This document shows positions 14,001 through 25,132 of a DNA stretch of 64,000 bases, piece after piece (position 1 is the stretch's first letter; each line of letters starts with the position of its first letter). The stretch comes from Dasyornis broadbenti (taxonomy: Eukaryota; Chordata; Aves; Passeriformes; Dasyornithidae). The DNA is taken from positions 124,001 to 188,000 of the forward strand of contig VZRN01004398.1 of NCBI GenBank assembly GCA_013397935.1. The letters are read 5' to 3'. Made by a program: the position numbers and the translations under genes. The notes beneath the pieces were generated by a model that made no database searches, was not told the origin of the DNA, and saw only the letters and a list, made by a program, of their open reading frames with translations.

Positions 14001-14593
14001 AAGCAGTGCTGGGAGAAGGCAGCAGCTCCCCAGCTGCTTTGACCCGGCACGAAACAGGCTCTGCCTTGCCTCAAGTGTTCTGGGTTCATCTGTCATGGCT
14101 CAGTCTTTAAAGGATAGAAATGGGAGACATCTTCTTTTCCCAGGGTGGCCTGACTTCCTTCAGGCTGGAAAGCAAAGTGAGAAGGAGTCTCACCAGGTTC
14201 CTACAAACAATGGCCAGCAGATGCCTCTGGAGCAGGCACTCAGTGCCACACTGCAGGGGGAGCAAAGCACCAACTGTCCATTGATTCCTTGCTTTGTATG
14301 AGCTGGTTTTACACAAAGGAACCTGGTGTGTGTCAGGATGAAGAGAGCCATTAATGATTGCATGTCTGCATGATTATTGCAGCTGATTGTTCTTTGTTTA
14401 GAACTTAGGAACAGACAGACACTTCTGCAAAGCAAGCCAGACAATATTTACGTATTCATCGTGTCACTCGATACATTTCTTCATTGTTTAATTCCTTACC
14501 ACTGTCTACAGATGATTCCTGCAGCATTTTCAAGCATTCCTGTTTATATTTGTTCCATCCAGTAGTGGTTTTTTCCAGCAGAGAACCTTTGGC
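2050..14593 (-). CDS. GLP2R: Glucagon-like peptide 2 receptor (class B GPCR), partial
   Basis: Class B G-protein-coupled receptor for the gut peptide GLP-2, acting at the plasma membrane through Gs/cAMP. Ten coding exons were read on the minus strand, in transcript order: 14593-14500, 12666-12562, 12032-11911, 9858-9752, 9152-8996, 7772-7613, 5707-5647, 4457-4388, 3625-3537 and 2188-2050. All have AG/GT borders and consistent phases. The ectodomain shows the six family cysteines (KQEC, VHC, FVCWP, VPCP, RVC, SEC) and NGT, NVS and NST glycosylation sequons. The exon at 9152 begins with RKLHCTRNYIHMNLFASF, almost as in human GLP2R, which separates it from GLP1R, GCGR and GIPR. VGANYFWLLVEG marks TM3. 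The exon at 2188 carries TM6 to early TM7 and ends SSFH. The signal-peptide exon was not found. The exon after SSFH and the C-terminal tail were not seen in 1-2049 and should lie left of the window. Introns contain CR1 and LTR insertions. No disabling change was seen. Confidence 0.93.
2700..3200 (+). mobile_element. Possible solo LTR in GLP2R intron
   Basis: The structure suggests an LTR: TATAAA at 3073-3078, AATAAA at 3144-3149 about 70 bases later, then a T/C-rich end near GCTACAAACA. This TATA to poly(A) spacing is usual for U3-R-U5. It matches nothing else in the window and its ends are uncertain. Confidence 0.35.
8064..8227 (-). mobile_element. CR1 fragment abutting the LTR
   Basis: ATGGTTTGGGTTGGAAG... 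and GTGGGCAGGGGCACCTCCCA are standard CR1 3' sequence read antisense. The element is cut exactly where the LTR starts. Confidence 0.75.
8228..8618 (+). mobile_element. Solo LTR of an avian endogenous retrovirus
   Basis: Starts TGTCCTGGTTCCGGCCAGGA, typical of a common bird LTR family (compare TGTCCTGGTTTCGGCTGGGA-type ends). It has a second copy in this window at 48801-48920 plus 49791-50045. No internal retroviral region adjoins it, so it is a solo LTR. It lies in GLP2R intron sequence, directly after a truncated CR1. Target-site duplications were not obvious and the 3' limit is uncertain by some bases. Confidence 0.6.
9322..9680 (-). mobile_element. CR1 fragment
   Basis: AGAATGGTTTGGGTTGGAAA starts the antisense CR1 3' end, followed by GCTCCAAGGCCCATCCAAC and CTAACATCTAATCTAAATCT. 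It lies in a GLP2R intron. Confidence 0.75.
10383..10475 (-). mobile_element. CR1 fragment, short
   Basis: CATCCTGAGTTGCAAGGTAC then CAAGGATCATTGAAGTCCAT and GGCCCTGCAC: a short antisense CR1 end of the type seen again at 19990 and 48921. Confidence 0.6.
12975..13282 (+). mobile_element. CR1 fragment, sense
   Basis: GTGACCAGGAACAGGACCCA through AGGTTTAGGTTGGATAGCAG, then CCCTTCCAACTCAGGATATT CTGTGATTCTGT: the 3' part and terminal repeat of CR1 on the plus strand. It lies upstream of GLP2R exon 12666-12562. Confidence 0.75.
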
Positions 14594-14685
14594 CTGGGAG
14601 TGAAAATACTGTACACGAAAAGAAACCAGTTAGAACCTTTTAGTCCTTAGTGGTGAATTTCTTTCCATTCTCCACTGGAGGGAGG

Positions 14686-14706
14686 NNNNNNNNNNNNNNN
14701 NNNNNN
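14686..14706. other. Assembly gap in (GGGGA)n
   Basis: Twenty-one N bases sit inside a GGGGA microsatellite (GGAGG before, GGGGAGGGGAGGGGAGGGGA after, to about 14730). The G-rich repeat probably stopped sequencing. True length is unknown. Confidence 0.95.
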
Positions 14707-14751
14707 GGGGAGGGGAGGGGAGGGGAGGGAGAGAACTCTTACTTCTCCAGG

Positions 14752-14950
14752 AATCACAGAATCACAGAAACATGGAAAGCTTTGGGTTGGAAGGAAGATG
14801 AAAAATCACCTCATTCCAGCCCACCACCGTGGGCAGGGACACGTTCCCCTAAACCACATCGCTCCCAGCCCTGGCCAGTCTGGCCTTGAGCACTTCCAGG
14901 CTGGGGCAGCCTCAGCTTCTCTGGGCACCCAATATTTCACCACCCTATTA
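14752..14950 (-). mobile_element. CR1 fragment
   Basis: ATCACAGAATCACAGAAACA followed by TTTGGGTTGGAAGG and GTGGGCAGGGACACGTTCCC: antisense CR1 3' end just upstream of GLP2R exon 14593-14500. Confidence 0.72.
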
Positions 14951-15741
14951 ATGACATTTCTTCAGTTGCTGTCTTTGCAAACAAGAAATGTCTTGCCGTG
15001 GTGCTACACTACCACAAAAATATTTTCAACTTCTATAAAGTCCCTTTTAAAAATCCACAGAGGGATTTAATTGCCAGAACCTGTGAGGGTGCACCAAAAC
15101 CACTGGCATTTCATCCCCGTACTGTAGAGAATGTGTGCTGATCACAAAGCTTACAGTCTTTCCAGGGTTTTACAGTCAATTTATGCCAAGATCAGCTAAT
15201 GCTTCCCATGGATTTATGTTTCTGCTCTGCTAGGTTTATTTAGGAATCTGATTGATAATAATTTCGAGGGCTTTTTGGTTTTAGAATATTTTTAAAGATA
15301 ATCAAGCACACCTGGTTGAGTAGTATAGTAAAAAAAATTGAACAAAACAGTAATGAATAAGCAGTGCTGTTTAGCTGCTAACACCTTTCCTCCAGTGCAT
15401 TCTGTACCCCTGCCCAGCATTTCAAAGACCACTTGTTTTGCCAGCAGCCACAACTCTGCCATAGACATCTCTCTATTCCTCTTTTTTCTTCGTTTTTTTT
15501 AAGAAACACTTTTGTAAATTTTAGCTTTACTTGCCCATCTGCACCGTGTTGCCCTTTTTGCCTAGATCAGACAGTTTTGCTTTCTGCTTGTGTCCAAAGG
15601 TGAGAAAAGTCTTCACCCTCTAGATTTTCCACATGATAAAATGAAGAATTATTTTTCCCATTTCCAAAATTTTCTCCACATAAAACACCTCACACAAATG
15701 GATTTTTCATGTCGTGGACTTTTATAAGTACATTTCTTTTC

Positions 15742-15772
15742 TTTTGTTTGTTTGTTTGTTTGCTTGTTTTCC
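15742..15772. repeat. (GTTT)n microsatellite
   Basis: TTGTTTGTTTGTTTGTTTGC in the GLP2R-GSG1L2 spacer. A similar (GTTT)n at 36864-36882 forms the polypyrimidine-like tract before GSG1L2 exon 5. Confidence 0.8.
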
Positions 15773-17869
15773 TTCTGGGGCGAGAGGTGTTTTTGCATGT
15801 TTTGGTGGGGAGTGGGATGTTCAGAGGAGTTGGGTTTTTTTGTTCTTGATATTTTCAAAGCTGTTTTTGTCTAGGCCTTCTTGTTATGGTGATGGCACTA
15901 GAGGAGATGAAGAATTCATTTAAATTATGAAAAGCGTGATTTCTGTTGAGAATATGATCTAGAATATGATCTGTTGACGTGATGTGTTTAGAGAGAATAG
16001 AAATAAAAGCACCTCAAGAACAATCTCCCTTTACTAGCAGAGCCTTGAAGACAGGCTCATCTTCAGTTTGTTTCATGCCAGCAGATTCTGTGGAGTTCCC
16101 TGTGGTGTCTGCAGATCCACCAACCCGTGATTGCAAGAGCTGCCTCCTCTGCCTGGCTGCTCCTGGCTCCTGGCTTTTGTGGTTTAGGAAAGCTATTCTG
16201 CAGTTTAGTGCTCCCACTAAAACCATGTGCCTTCTCGTTGGGGGAGCAACAGGCAAAGACCACGGGCTGAGATAAGAACAGTTCACTGGAAACAGCGAAG
16301 AGGCCAGAAAGCGGCAGAAACAGCAACGGTGCTGATGACAGAGGGCACAAGAAAAGAAATGATTCCCAGGGAAACAGCCCAGCCCCTTGATAACAGCAGT
16401 GCAGGAAGGGTCCCTGTGCCTCATGGGCATCAGAAGGGGCTCCCTCCCCAGCGCAGCAATGCTGGGGGGTGATGCACAAAAACCTCTGGGTCCTGCCCAT
16501 GCCCCCTCCTGGATACTGCAAACAATAACCCTGTCCTGCCTGGAACCAGGACATTGCTCTGGCGCCTTGCCTGCTCACCCTGTGCCTTGTTCTGGAAGCT
16601 TCTGTGCCCGAATATGTTTTAGCTGCTGGTAAAACAAGAGCAATCCTCCCTCAGCCCACAAGGCACTACTGCTCCTGCCCCCCACTCTTCTTGCATGGGT
16701 GAAGACGGGCTCAGAACTCAAATGAAGCAAAACAAGAGATCAGTGGCAAAATTGTGGCAGGTTGTGTGGGAGAGGGTCGCTGCATTTATAAGCCATGGAT
16801 GGCTCTGTGGCCAAAGAAACACAGGGCTTGAGGGAATGGTCAGTGGTGAGTGAAAAGGGAATGAGACGAGAGGTTTAGGAGCCCTGCTTGGACGAGCTGG
16901 CCTTGAGTTACCCCCTTGGCACTGTGAAGCAGATAAGCAGAAAGGAGGGAGACCAAGATGTGAGCATGAACAGGTGAAATCAGGGATGTAGATCAACAGT
17001 TGCTAGAACAGAGTTAAAAATTAAATATTGCTCCAGTGATGAAATTAGTCTTAATATCAAACGTACTCTGCTGTTATTAAAAAAAAAAAAAATTAAAATT
17101 CCCAGCTCTAGGCAAATTTTAGTAATGATTTTGTATATGAAGTGTTTAGGATATGGTGGACATCTGTGGCATTCACCTCAGTGATCTAAGCATTGCACTT
17201 GTCCCAAGGGGACTCTCATACTTTAACTTGATCTCCCTAAATACCCATTTTTCACACACATCCTTCTCATGCAACACTGACTGCAGAGGCCTTTAAGCTG
17301 ATAACTGCTGTTTAGGAGAGCAATGGCTGAAAAAGGAAGAATTAAATACAAAAATGCATCGTGATTTGGGCTGGTGAAGAAATGCCTTGTTAGGAGCAAA
17401 GCAGGATAATGGGAGATGCTGCTGAGAGCTCAGTATTAACATGATTAACGTCATTATTTATCCATAGAAAGAACTCCAACCTAAGCATCTCTGTGCAATA
17501 AGCCCCCCACTCTCCTGAAACCAGGGCTTTGATTGGCCAGGGGCAGGCCAGCAGTCAGAGCTCATTGTAACTGTAAGTAACAATGAAAAACGAAAAATTC
17601 ATTGCTGGTTGAAAACGTTACCAATTGTAATGAGCAAATTTTGGAGAGCAAACAAAATATAAGTTTTCTAAAACAATCTTCCTACTAAAAGATGCCTTTC
17701 AGTTCTCCAGGAAAAGTCAGTTTCTTTTTGTCTGAACTACAGCCTTTCTTTGAAACTGCCTTTCACACGTGTGGGGTTGTCCTGATGTCTGAGCTTGGTG
17801 ATGTGCCAAGGGCTGAGATATTCAACCAGAAGATGCATGGCTGTGAACTTCACCTTTGTTGCTTTAAAT

Positions 17870-18030
17870 CTATGGATTTGGGTTTGGTTTTTTGGGGTTT
17901 TTGGGGTGGTTTTTTGGTTTGGTTTCTTTTCTTTGCTTCTTTTTGTTTTTTTCTTTTTCCTTTTTTTTTTTTTTTTTGGTGGGTTTTTGAGTGGGTTTTT
18001 TTGTTTTGTTTTGGTTTTGGTTTTTTGTAA
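17870..18030. repeat. G/T-rich low-complexity tract
   Basis: An almost pure G+T plus strand with runs such as TTTTTTGGGGTTTTTGGGGT and a 20-base T run. The A/C-rich complement gives a spurious lysine-rich frame. Not a gene. Confidence 0.85.
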
Positions 18031-18896
18031 TAAAGAAAATTGTATTTATTTACTTTCAAAAAAACAGTGTTCTTGCAATCTAGCTCTTACATAGGATCCC
18101 TATTTCATGCATGGTTTTGCTGTGTAAAATGCTGCCTGCTCCATACTCTGCTTTCGGTCTCAGCTGATTTCCAGACGCTCCACTTTAAGTTTGAGGGAGT
18201 AGAAAGACCGTAATTATTCTTCCTCGGATGGGCTTGCAAGATAAGGAGAGAATATTTACAGCAGCCATGAGAAAGGAATGCATGTTTCCAAAATAAAAAG
18301 CATCTTGACATTTCCCTCATGTAGGCCTCAAAATGCTGGGAGCCAGGGGCGATGCTTCAGACGCTCATGGGTCAGTGAACCCCATCTGAAGAGGCAGGGA
18401 CATGGAGATGACGCATTTGTAGACAGGACTGCTTGATTTGAGGAAGAACACTTCAGTTTCTGATAAACAAATGCATTAAAGAGCCAAGGAAATACAAAGA
18501 AAACCCCGCAGTGGCTACCTGGTGGCTTGTTTGGTTCCATTCCTGGAGATGAGGTTGATGCACAGCCATGGAGGAGCTCACTCAACAAGAGTGAGGAGCG
18601 GTTTAGGCCTAAATGACAGCTCCCCATCACTTCCTTATGGAATTGTGCATTTCTTCAAATCTGCAGGCACGTTCACATAGCCAATACCTGGTCACTACTG
18701 GTGTAAAACTTGTGAGTTAATTTGTTTTCTACCATAAAACTTTCTGATGAAAAAAATCATTCTACATAGAATCAGAGCTGCAGCTGACAAAAAAAAAAAG
18801 TTAAGAGCTGTCAGCTGTCCTGAAAAATTAATTTTAAATCTAGTTAGAAGGACATATTTTAAAAATTCTATTACTAATCAAAATGAAACAGGTTTC

Positions 18897-19012
18897 AGAG
18901 GGGAGCTGTGGCTGCCCCAGCCCTGGAAGCGCTCAAGGGCAGGTTGGACAGGGCAGCCTGGTCTGGTGGGAGCTGTCCCTGCCCAGGCAGGGGGCAATAA
19001 GGTCCATTTAGA
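18897..19012 (+). mobile_element. CR1 fragment, sense
   Basis: GCTGTGGCTGCCCCAGCCCT, TTGGACAGGGCAGCCTGGTC and GTCCCTGCCCAGGCAGGGGG match CR1 3' sequence on the plus strand. Confidence 0.6.
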
Positions 19013-19167
19013 TGACACAGAAACATGAGCCCCTCAGCAGAGCATGCGCCAGGATAAGCCTCATGCAATGCTGTGCTCCTAGGAGCCATAGCTGGAGGAT
19101 GTGTGTCAGGAATTCTTGAAAATTTGTGTTTAGCTGTAGAAAGGAAGTGACCGGAGCCACCTGTGGA

Positions 19168-19390
19168 AAATCACAGAACCACAGAATGAACTGGGCTGGA
19201 ATAGACCTCTGAGATCAGCGAGTCCAGCCTGTGACCAACTCCACCACGACAGCCCAACCATGGCACTCAGTGCCATGGCCCATCTTTCCTCAAACACCTC
19301 CAGGGACAGAGACATCGCCACCTCCCCGGGCAGCCCCTTCCAATGCCCAATCACCCTTTCTGTGAAGAAATTCTTCCTGATGTCCTAAGC
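19168..19390 (-). mobile_element. CR1 fragment
   Basis: ATCACAGAACCACAGAATGA, GAGATCAGCGAGTCCAGCCT and TCAAACACCTCCAGGGACAG: antisense CR1 of the same subtype as 34928-35490. Confidence 0.72.
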
Positions 19391-19989
19391 ACTGCAGTAC
19401 AGGAGGCTGTTGACATTTCTGGAGTTGCACGCACGAGGGAGGGTTTTGAAAAGGAGCACAAGAGAGTATTGATGAGTTGTACTTGTCCCTAGTGCAACTC
19501 TGTGTGGATAATGTAACGGACTCTGATGGTCATCCCTCAAAAGACATGGCAATAAATGTGCAGGCTGAAAGGAAAGCGCTGAAGTGTCCTTAAGAGTTGA
19601 TCTAAAAGATTAAGAAATCCCCTTAGATTTATGTTATCAAAGAAATAATAAACAGATATTCAACAGCAAACTATGATGGCAGCAAGTTGTGAATTGATCA
19701 CCAGATACTTACACAAGGACTACCAATAATAATAGGCTAAAAAAAGCAAGCTTGCTGTTTGTAGATGATTATTCAGCGTGCAGGAGTCTGGGGAAAGGAA
19801 TAGATATAGAGAAAGGCTGAAGAATGCTGGCAGTGTCTGGGAATGAGGAAAATCAGCTTTTGTTCCCTTCTTGGTTTGAAAGGATTGGATGCAGGTGCCC
19901 CAGGGAGAAGATTTCCGTCTTTTCTGCATGGGACATCCTGTTAGGCCTTTTCTGTATTAACTGCATGGGCCAGTTGTTTACTGTCCCGT

Positions 19990-20345
19990 GAGAATCAGAG
20001 AGCATCCCGAGTTGGAACAGATGCACAAGGATCAGTCAAGTCCAACTCCTGGCCCTGCACAGCACCTCCCCAAGAATCCCACCCCATCCCTGAGAGCATT
20101 GTCCAAACCTTTCTTGAGCTCTGGCAGCCTCGGGGCTGTGACCATTCCCTGGGGAGCCTGGGCAGTGCTCAAATACCCTCTGGGTGAAAAACTTCTTCCT
20201 GATATCAAACCTAAATCTCCCCCAGCTCAGCCTCCTGCTGCTTACCTTGAGTTCTGTCACCGGTCACGAGAGTAAAGAACCTTTTCCTAATATCGAACCT
20301 AAACCTCCCCTGACCCAGCTTCACTCTATTCCCCTTGGGCCACAA
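19990..20345 (-). mobile_element. CR1 fragment
   Basis: GAATCAGAGAGCATCCCGAG, CAAGTCCAACTCCTGGCCCT and AACTTCTTCCTGATATCAAA. A second TTTTCCTAATATCGAACC block near 20282 suggests an internal duplication or two overlapping copies. Confidence 0.7.
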
Positions 20346-20654
20346 GAATGGGAATCCTGCATTGATACCTCTGAGCTGCCAATAGAACACAAACCAAGCA
20401 GCTGGGAATCCGGCACTAGCCTTTAGAGGGAAGGGAAAATGAGGAAAATGAGACACCTTGATGTTCTGTGCCTGTTTAACTAAGTGGAAAGGAGCCAAAA
20501 AGTCAGAGACAGGCTTGCCTCTGGATCTTGACAGCCATGGTCCTTCAGAGAGGGGCACAGAGAGGGTCTGTGCTCTGGGTCAATATGAGGAGCAGAGCAA
20601 TCACTGCTGAGATAGTGGAGGCTTTTTCTGCTTTTGTCATGTGAGAGAAAGCCA

Positions 20655-20860
20655 AGTCACAGAAGAACAGAATTATACAATGGGTTGGGTTGGAAGGGCC
20701 CCAAAGACCATCCTGTTCCAACCGCTGCCACCAGAACGTGCTGCTCCAAGCCCTGTCCAGCCTGGCCTCGGAGACTTTCAGGAACGGGTGTGGGCCCTGT
20801 GGCTGCATTCTGAGAAGACCCAACAAACACCGACCTGCAGCTGGTACAGGTCAGGATTAC
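20655..20860 (-). mobile_element. CR1 fragment
   Basis: TGGGTTGGGTTGGAAGGGCC, ATCCTGTTCCAACCGCTGCC and TCCAAGCCCTGTCCAGCCTG identify an antisense CR1 3' end. Confidence 0.7.
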
Positions 20861-23800
20861 AAATCCCAGGACGGTTTTGATATGATCTAAGTTTTGGGTT
20901 ACTCAGTGCTATCAAAACTTAGACACAGTGCAAGTTCAATGGTAGAAATACAAATTTCAGATCAATTTGCCGTGATCCCAGCGGAAACTCGCAGCTTTTG
21001 ATCCGTGGTGTGTTTCAGTTGCCTGCCACTGCTTTGAACAGGACTTGTGACTCCGGAAATTTAAACCCCAGTGTCCAAGGCAGAACCTCAGAAAGTCCAT
21101 GACCTTCTGCCCTGCACTGGACATCATTTCAGGTTGTCTGAAGTTTTTTTGGTAACAAAGGAGCTGCCTCAGCCCGCGAGCCTGGCCCCCTCTTGTGCGG
21201 AAGTTCATCCATAAGGAAATTTAATCAAAATTCCCGGGAAGGGTCTGGCCATTTATCTCGATTGCTCAGCGTCCACAAACTGCACCAAGAAGACACCACT
21301 CTTTAGAAATGTGCTGGATATAGAAAAAATGCTGCCTGAAGCTTTCATTTAGGAAATGGATTATATATGGTTGCAGACTGGTTTAAATTTAAATTTTTCA
21401 TAACGGACCACAGTATAGTCAGGATTTCACTCTTTTAATTTTTCATTCTAAGCTAGCTAAGAAATTGTGTTTCTGTTTATTCACACTATGCTCTTATGGA
21501 CAGAAAAAAACCCTTTCCATTTAGGCATAAACTAAAAATAAAAGCTGAAAAGTATTTACTCATTCTTTCAGCCATGATCCGGGTTTAGTCTGATTGATAT
21601 TTTTTCTATCTATAGAGGTTTTTGCTAGAAAGTACAGATATAGTGATTTATGGCTGTTACTCCTTTAAATGTTTCTTTCTCATAAAATAAAATATTAAGA
21701 AATATAGCACATATTTCTTTAAACAAGTGGCAAGATCCACTATGACAAAGGAATTCCCTGGGATTAGTCTAGCCAAGTTTTGATCTCACAGAAGTTCTTG
21801 GGAGATTTTTGGTTAGCATTGATGGAACCAGGGCTTTGGCTGAGGTGCCTCACAAATCTGTTTCACAGAGCTGTTTCAGTTCTTTTAACAGAAGCTCTAC
21901 ACAGAGAAGCTGTAGATTTGAATTATACAAAACTATTAGGAATATTGTCTAAAAAAATGTATATATATTTGCCTCCTGGTAACTTTTTCTTTTATAAAAA
22001 TGCTAGGAACACAGACATGGGCTCTACAGCACACACACAGATGCAAACCCACTTTCTTAGAAACCCAACAAAACGGAGAATAAGTGGATGGAAATACCTT
22101 ATTACTTTCAGTTGATAGTAAGACTGTTTATTGTCCTAATGCCCGTACTCTTCATAGACATGTACCCTAAATATGTGTGAATTTTACTCAATTAAACTGA
22201 AATTACCAAATATCAGTAACTGTGTTTTAAATTTATTCAAATCAAGATTGATATTAAGAAATAAACAATAATTATTAAAAACCTGCATGGACATTTCCTT
22301 GAAGTGAATTACACTGAGATCTTTTGTCATTAAATACCTAAATTATAAGGCAATATAGAAAAAAAGAAGTAAGCATTCAGAATTTTGTACAGATTTAGGG
22401 AAAAAGCCAAAATGGTGTAGTGGATCTCTACAAGAAATAAAGGTAGCAATCACATTCAGATTTACAAGTTTTCTCAGAAGGTGAGGTGCAGAATGAAACC
22501 AGAAGCAACAGATTCCACAAACTGGAGATTCAATGCTCACCCCTCGTCCAGGTCAAAGGCTAAAAGGTAATGCCAGAATCAAATCAAAGATGGGTTTAGA
22601 GTAGAGAAAAAAAGTAGATAATAGACATAATTCATAATAGTTAGCTGGTGGGAAAACTGAAAAACAAATGTAATTCAGTACTGATCAATATTGGCATGAA
22701 AAATGATTGTGTGAATGGTTTTAAACACAATTTATTTACTGTATGAATGAGGATTAATAGAAGAAAGTTGTAATAAGTGACTTAGTCAGAGACAGTTCTA
22801 ATATAAAACCCTACAGCTTTGCAGCCATTATTTCTCCATGACTAATTTGTAATAAAAATAAATGGTTATGTTGAAAGGATTTTTGATACAAACATGCTGT
22901 TTGAGACAGTTAAAATGCTATGTGCTAGTAATTCACTTTCATACTGTCCATCATTAATGATTGAATTGGCTTACCTGCTTCACAAGAAACAACATCATGA
23001 GAGAGCTGGCAGACGTGGGAGGAATTCTGGACCAGAGTCCCATGCTGGAATAGAGAGCAAAAAGTGTCACGATGCCCATTCGAATGAACTGATCCCCAAT
23101 GTGCTGCTATTGCACTCTACCATAGATCTATTAGATCATTCTGTCCTGTACAGAAAAGAAGTAAAAATGTCTTTTATGAATGCCACTGTTCCATGGATCT
23201 TCTTTACAAGCAAGGGAGGAAGTCTCCTGAAGTGTTCAGCCTTGCTGGACTCCAGCTACGGTTTGGTTTTTCTGATTAAAGGCAGGGAGAGCTCAGTCTA
23301 AACTTCACAGCAACTCTGCTTACTGCAGCCTGTCCATTAGCCAATAAGAAGGCAGAAAACTATTAAAACATTAAAGGGCTGATTCTGTTCCTTGAAGCTC
23401 CACAGGAATTTTGCCAGTGATTTTTCCAGAATGCAGTCCAGCTCCATGAAAGCACACATATATTTACACACACCTCACGAAACCAATAAATGACACCTTA
23501 GAGCACTTGGTGTAGGAAGCTTGCTGACCAGCTGTATGTCAGAAGGCAGCTCAGTGATAGTTGGTTTTATGCTTTTTGATCATATTTTGTCAAATATGCA
23601 CAGGCAGTGCAGGATCAGGGAGGATCTAAATGTGAAAAAATTATGTTACCAGCAGTTAAAGTTTCAATATAATTCTTGTGACATTCAGTGTTTTCTTCAA
23701 AGCTTCAGTTGCCAGGTTGGAGAAACTGACAATGAATTTCAGCTTTAATTTTCAAAGAATTGAATAGAAACATAGATAATGGTTTCATCCTTAGAAGGAT

Positions 23801-24716
23801 TTTCCTCCCTTCTTCCCTCCCGCTCGTCCTGTTCTCAACTTGCTGCCACTCCTGTTCTCACAAGTGCTACACTCTTGTGAAAATGCACGAAGACAAAGAT
23901 GTAGGAAATAAAAACTCCTGGCTCAAGCTGCATCTGATTTTTGGGTTGTGAGATTTGCTCTGCCATTGTAGTCCTGACGTGCTTGGTCTTTCGCTCTGTT
24001 GCTGGCCAGCTCTGCCAGCTGAGCTTTGTACCGTTTACCTGCTCCTCTGAGCTCCATGCTGGGATTCTTCTCGCCAGCTGCTTCTCCAACTCTGACATCT
24101 TTGGGCAGACAGCTGTCCTGAAAATCCAAATTATTTTCATCAGAAGATACAGATGTGACTTCAGAGTCTGTCCTGTGGTACCATTCTCCTCCAGGGCACA
24201 TGTTCTGACTTTACAGATGTAAAATGAAGCAGCGAATCACTGACTCTCTGCTCTTTTTAGTTCTTTGCATAACTTAACCTGCACCATCAAACAGGCAGAA
24301 GAAACACAGATAACACATCAAGGTGGGAAATGTTTCCTAGATGAAGGAAAAAGAAGTGCTATTTCACAGAGCAGGAAGATGCACATATAAAATATGGATA
24401 ATTCAGCGTTTTCTCTAATGTTTCACCTAACTTGGGCAAAACTTGTACTATGTGCTCATGGACACAGTGCCCAGGAAACCATCAAGAGCAAAGTCTGGTA
24501 ATTTGTGACTTTTATTTGTCACTGGTGGAATTGGAACCCTTGCAGGCACCTTTCTCGTGCTCTTGGGCAGTGCTGGGTGCTGTGGAACACCGTGCTTTAC
24601 CAAGCAGGTTCAGCTCCTTATGGGTTTATTTGTAGTAAGAGTCACAGCAGCATTCAAGCTAAACAGCGTTCAGTGTCACGGGAGCATTTGGAACTGCGGC
24701 ATTTTATTTATTCCTT

Positions 24717-24792
24717 AGCTAAGAAACAGAGAGATTCCACCAGCCTGACTCCACTTCTAGTCAAGGTAAATAGGCATATTTCGTTTGTATAA
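24717..24792 (+). pseudogene. Decayed duplicate of GSG1L2 exon 2
   Basis: This segment aligns with GSG1L2 exon 2 and its donor (27055-27120). By hand about 45 of 63 positions match, most differences are transitions, and there is a single one-base gap. The core CTGACTCCA...CTTCT, the AAGGTA donor and the following GCATATTT are shared. The gap breaks the reading frame relative to the real exon. It lies about 330 bases upstream of the GSG1L2 start codon, so it cannot be spliced in normal order. The likely origin is a local duplication or an old tandem GSG1L2 copy. Confidence 0.5.
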
Positions 24793-25132
24793 ATGGAACT
24801 TTAGTGACTGCACACTGCGGTACTTCCAATGATTCTGTGTTCCCTGCATGATTCTTGGGGCAAATTAGAATTTATTGTCCCACTTCCTCCTATTCCTTTC
24901 ACAATACATCGCTGCCAAGTAACACTGTCCTTTATTCTTAATCTCCCCTGCCACATGATTTCTGGTCATGCCCAGATCTATGCTCTCTGTCTTAAACTCC
25001 TAAGCTAGTACAATTTCCTGAGAGGAATGAAGAATGGGATGGTTAAATACAGGCAGGTGTTTCATCAGCAGATAGATGCATAAATTTGTAAAAGGATTTT
25101 TTCTGGAATAATTGTCAGGGCAGTTCTAGAGG

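Larger units (their letters stand above)
14600..25130. other. GLP2R-GSG1L2 spacer
   Basis: It holds the listed CR1 fragments, low-complexity tracts and the exon 2 duplicate, and presumably the unrecognised first exon of GLP2R. Open frames at 16014-16578, 22894-23301 and 23835-24222 show no recognised family and no conserved splice structure. Confidence 0.6.

Noticed and set aside
16014..16578. Two overlapping minus-strand frames of 138 and 171 codons
   Set aside because: Both frames stay open by composition; no family motif, and plus-strand frames overlap the same interval.
17692..18094. Phenylalanine- and glycine-rich frames, and a lysine-rich frame on the other strand
   Set aside because: Translation of the G/T-rich low-complexity tract.
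18200..18310. Minus-strand frame MREMSRCFLFWKHAFLSHGC followed by KYSLLILQA as the missing GLP2R signal-peptide exon
   Set aside because: It is hydrophobic and faintly like the human N-terminus, but no GT donor occurs at the required phase 0 after the hydrophobic stretch.
22894..23301. 135-codon plus-strand open frame
   Set aside because: No recognisable domain, no splice partners, composition of intergenic DNA; length is within chance for a window this size.
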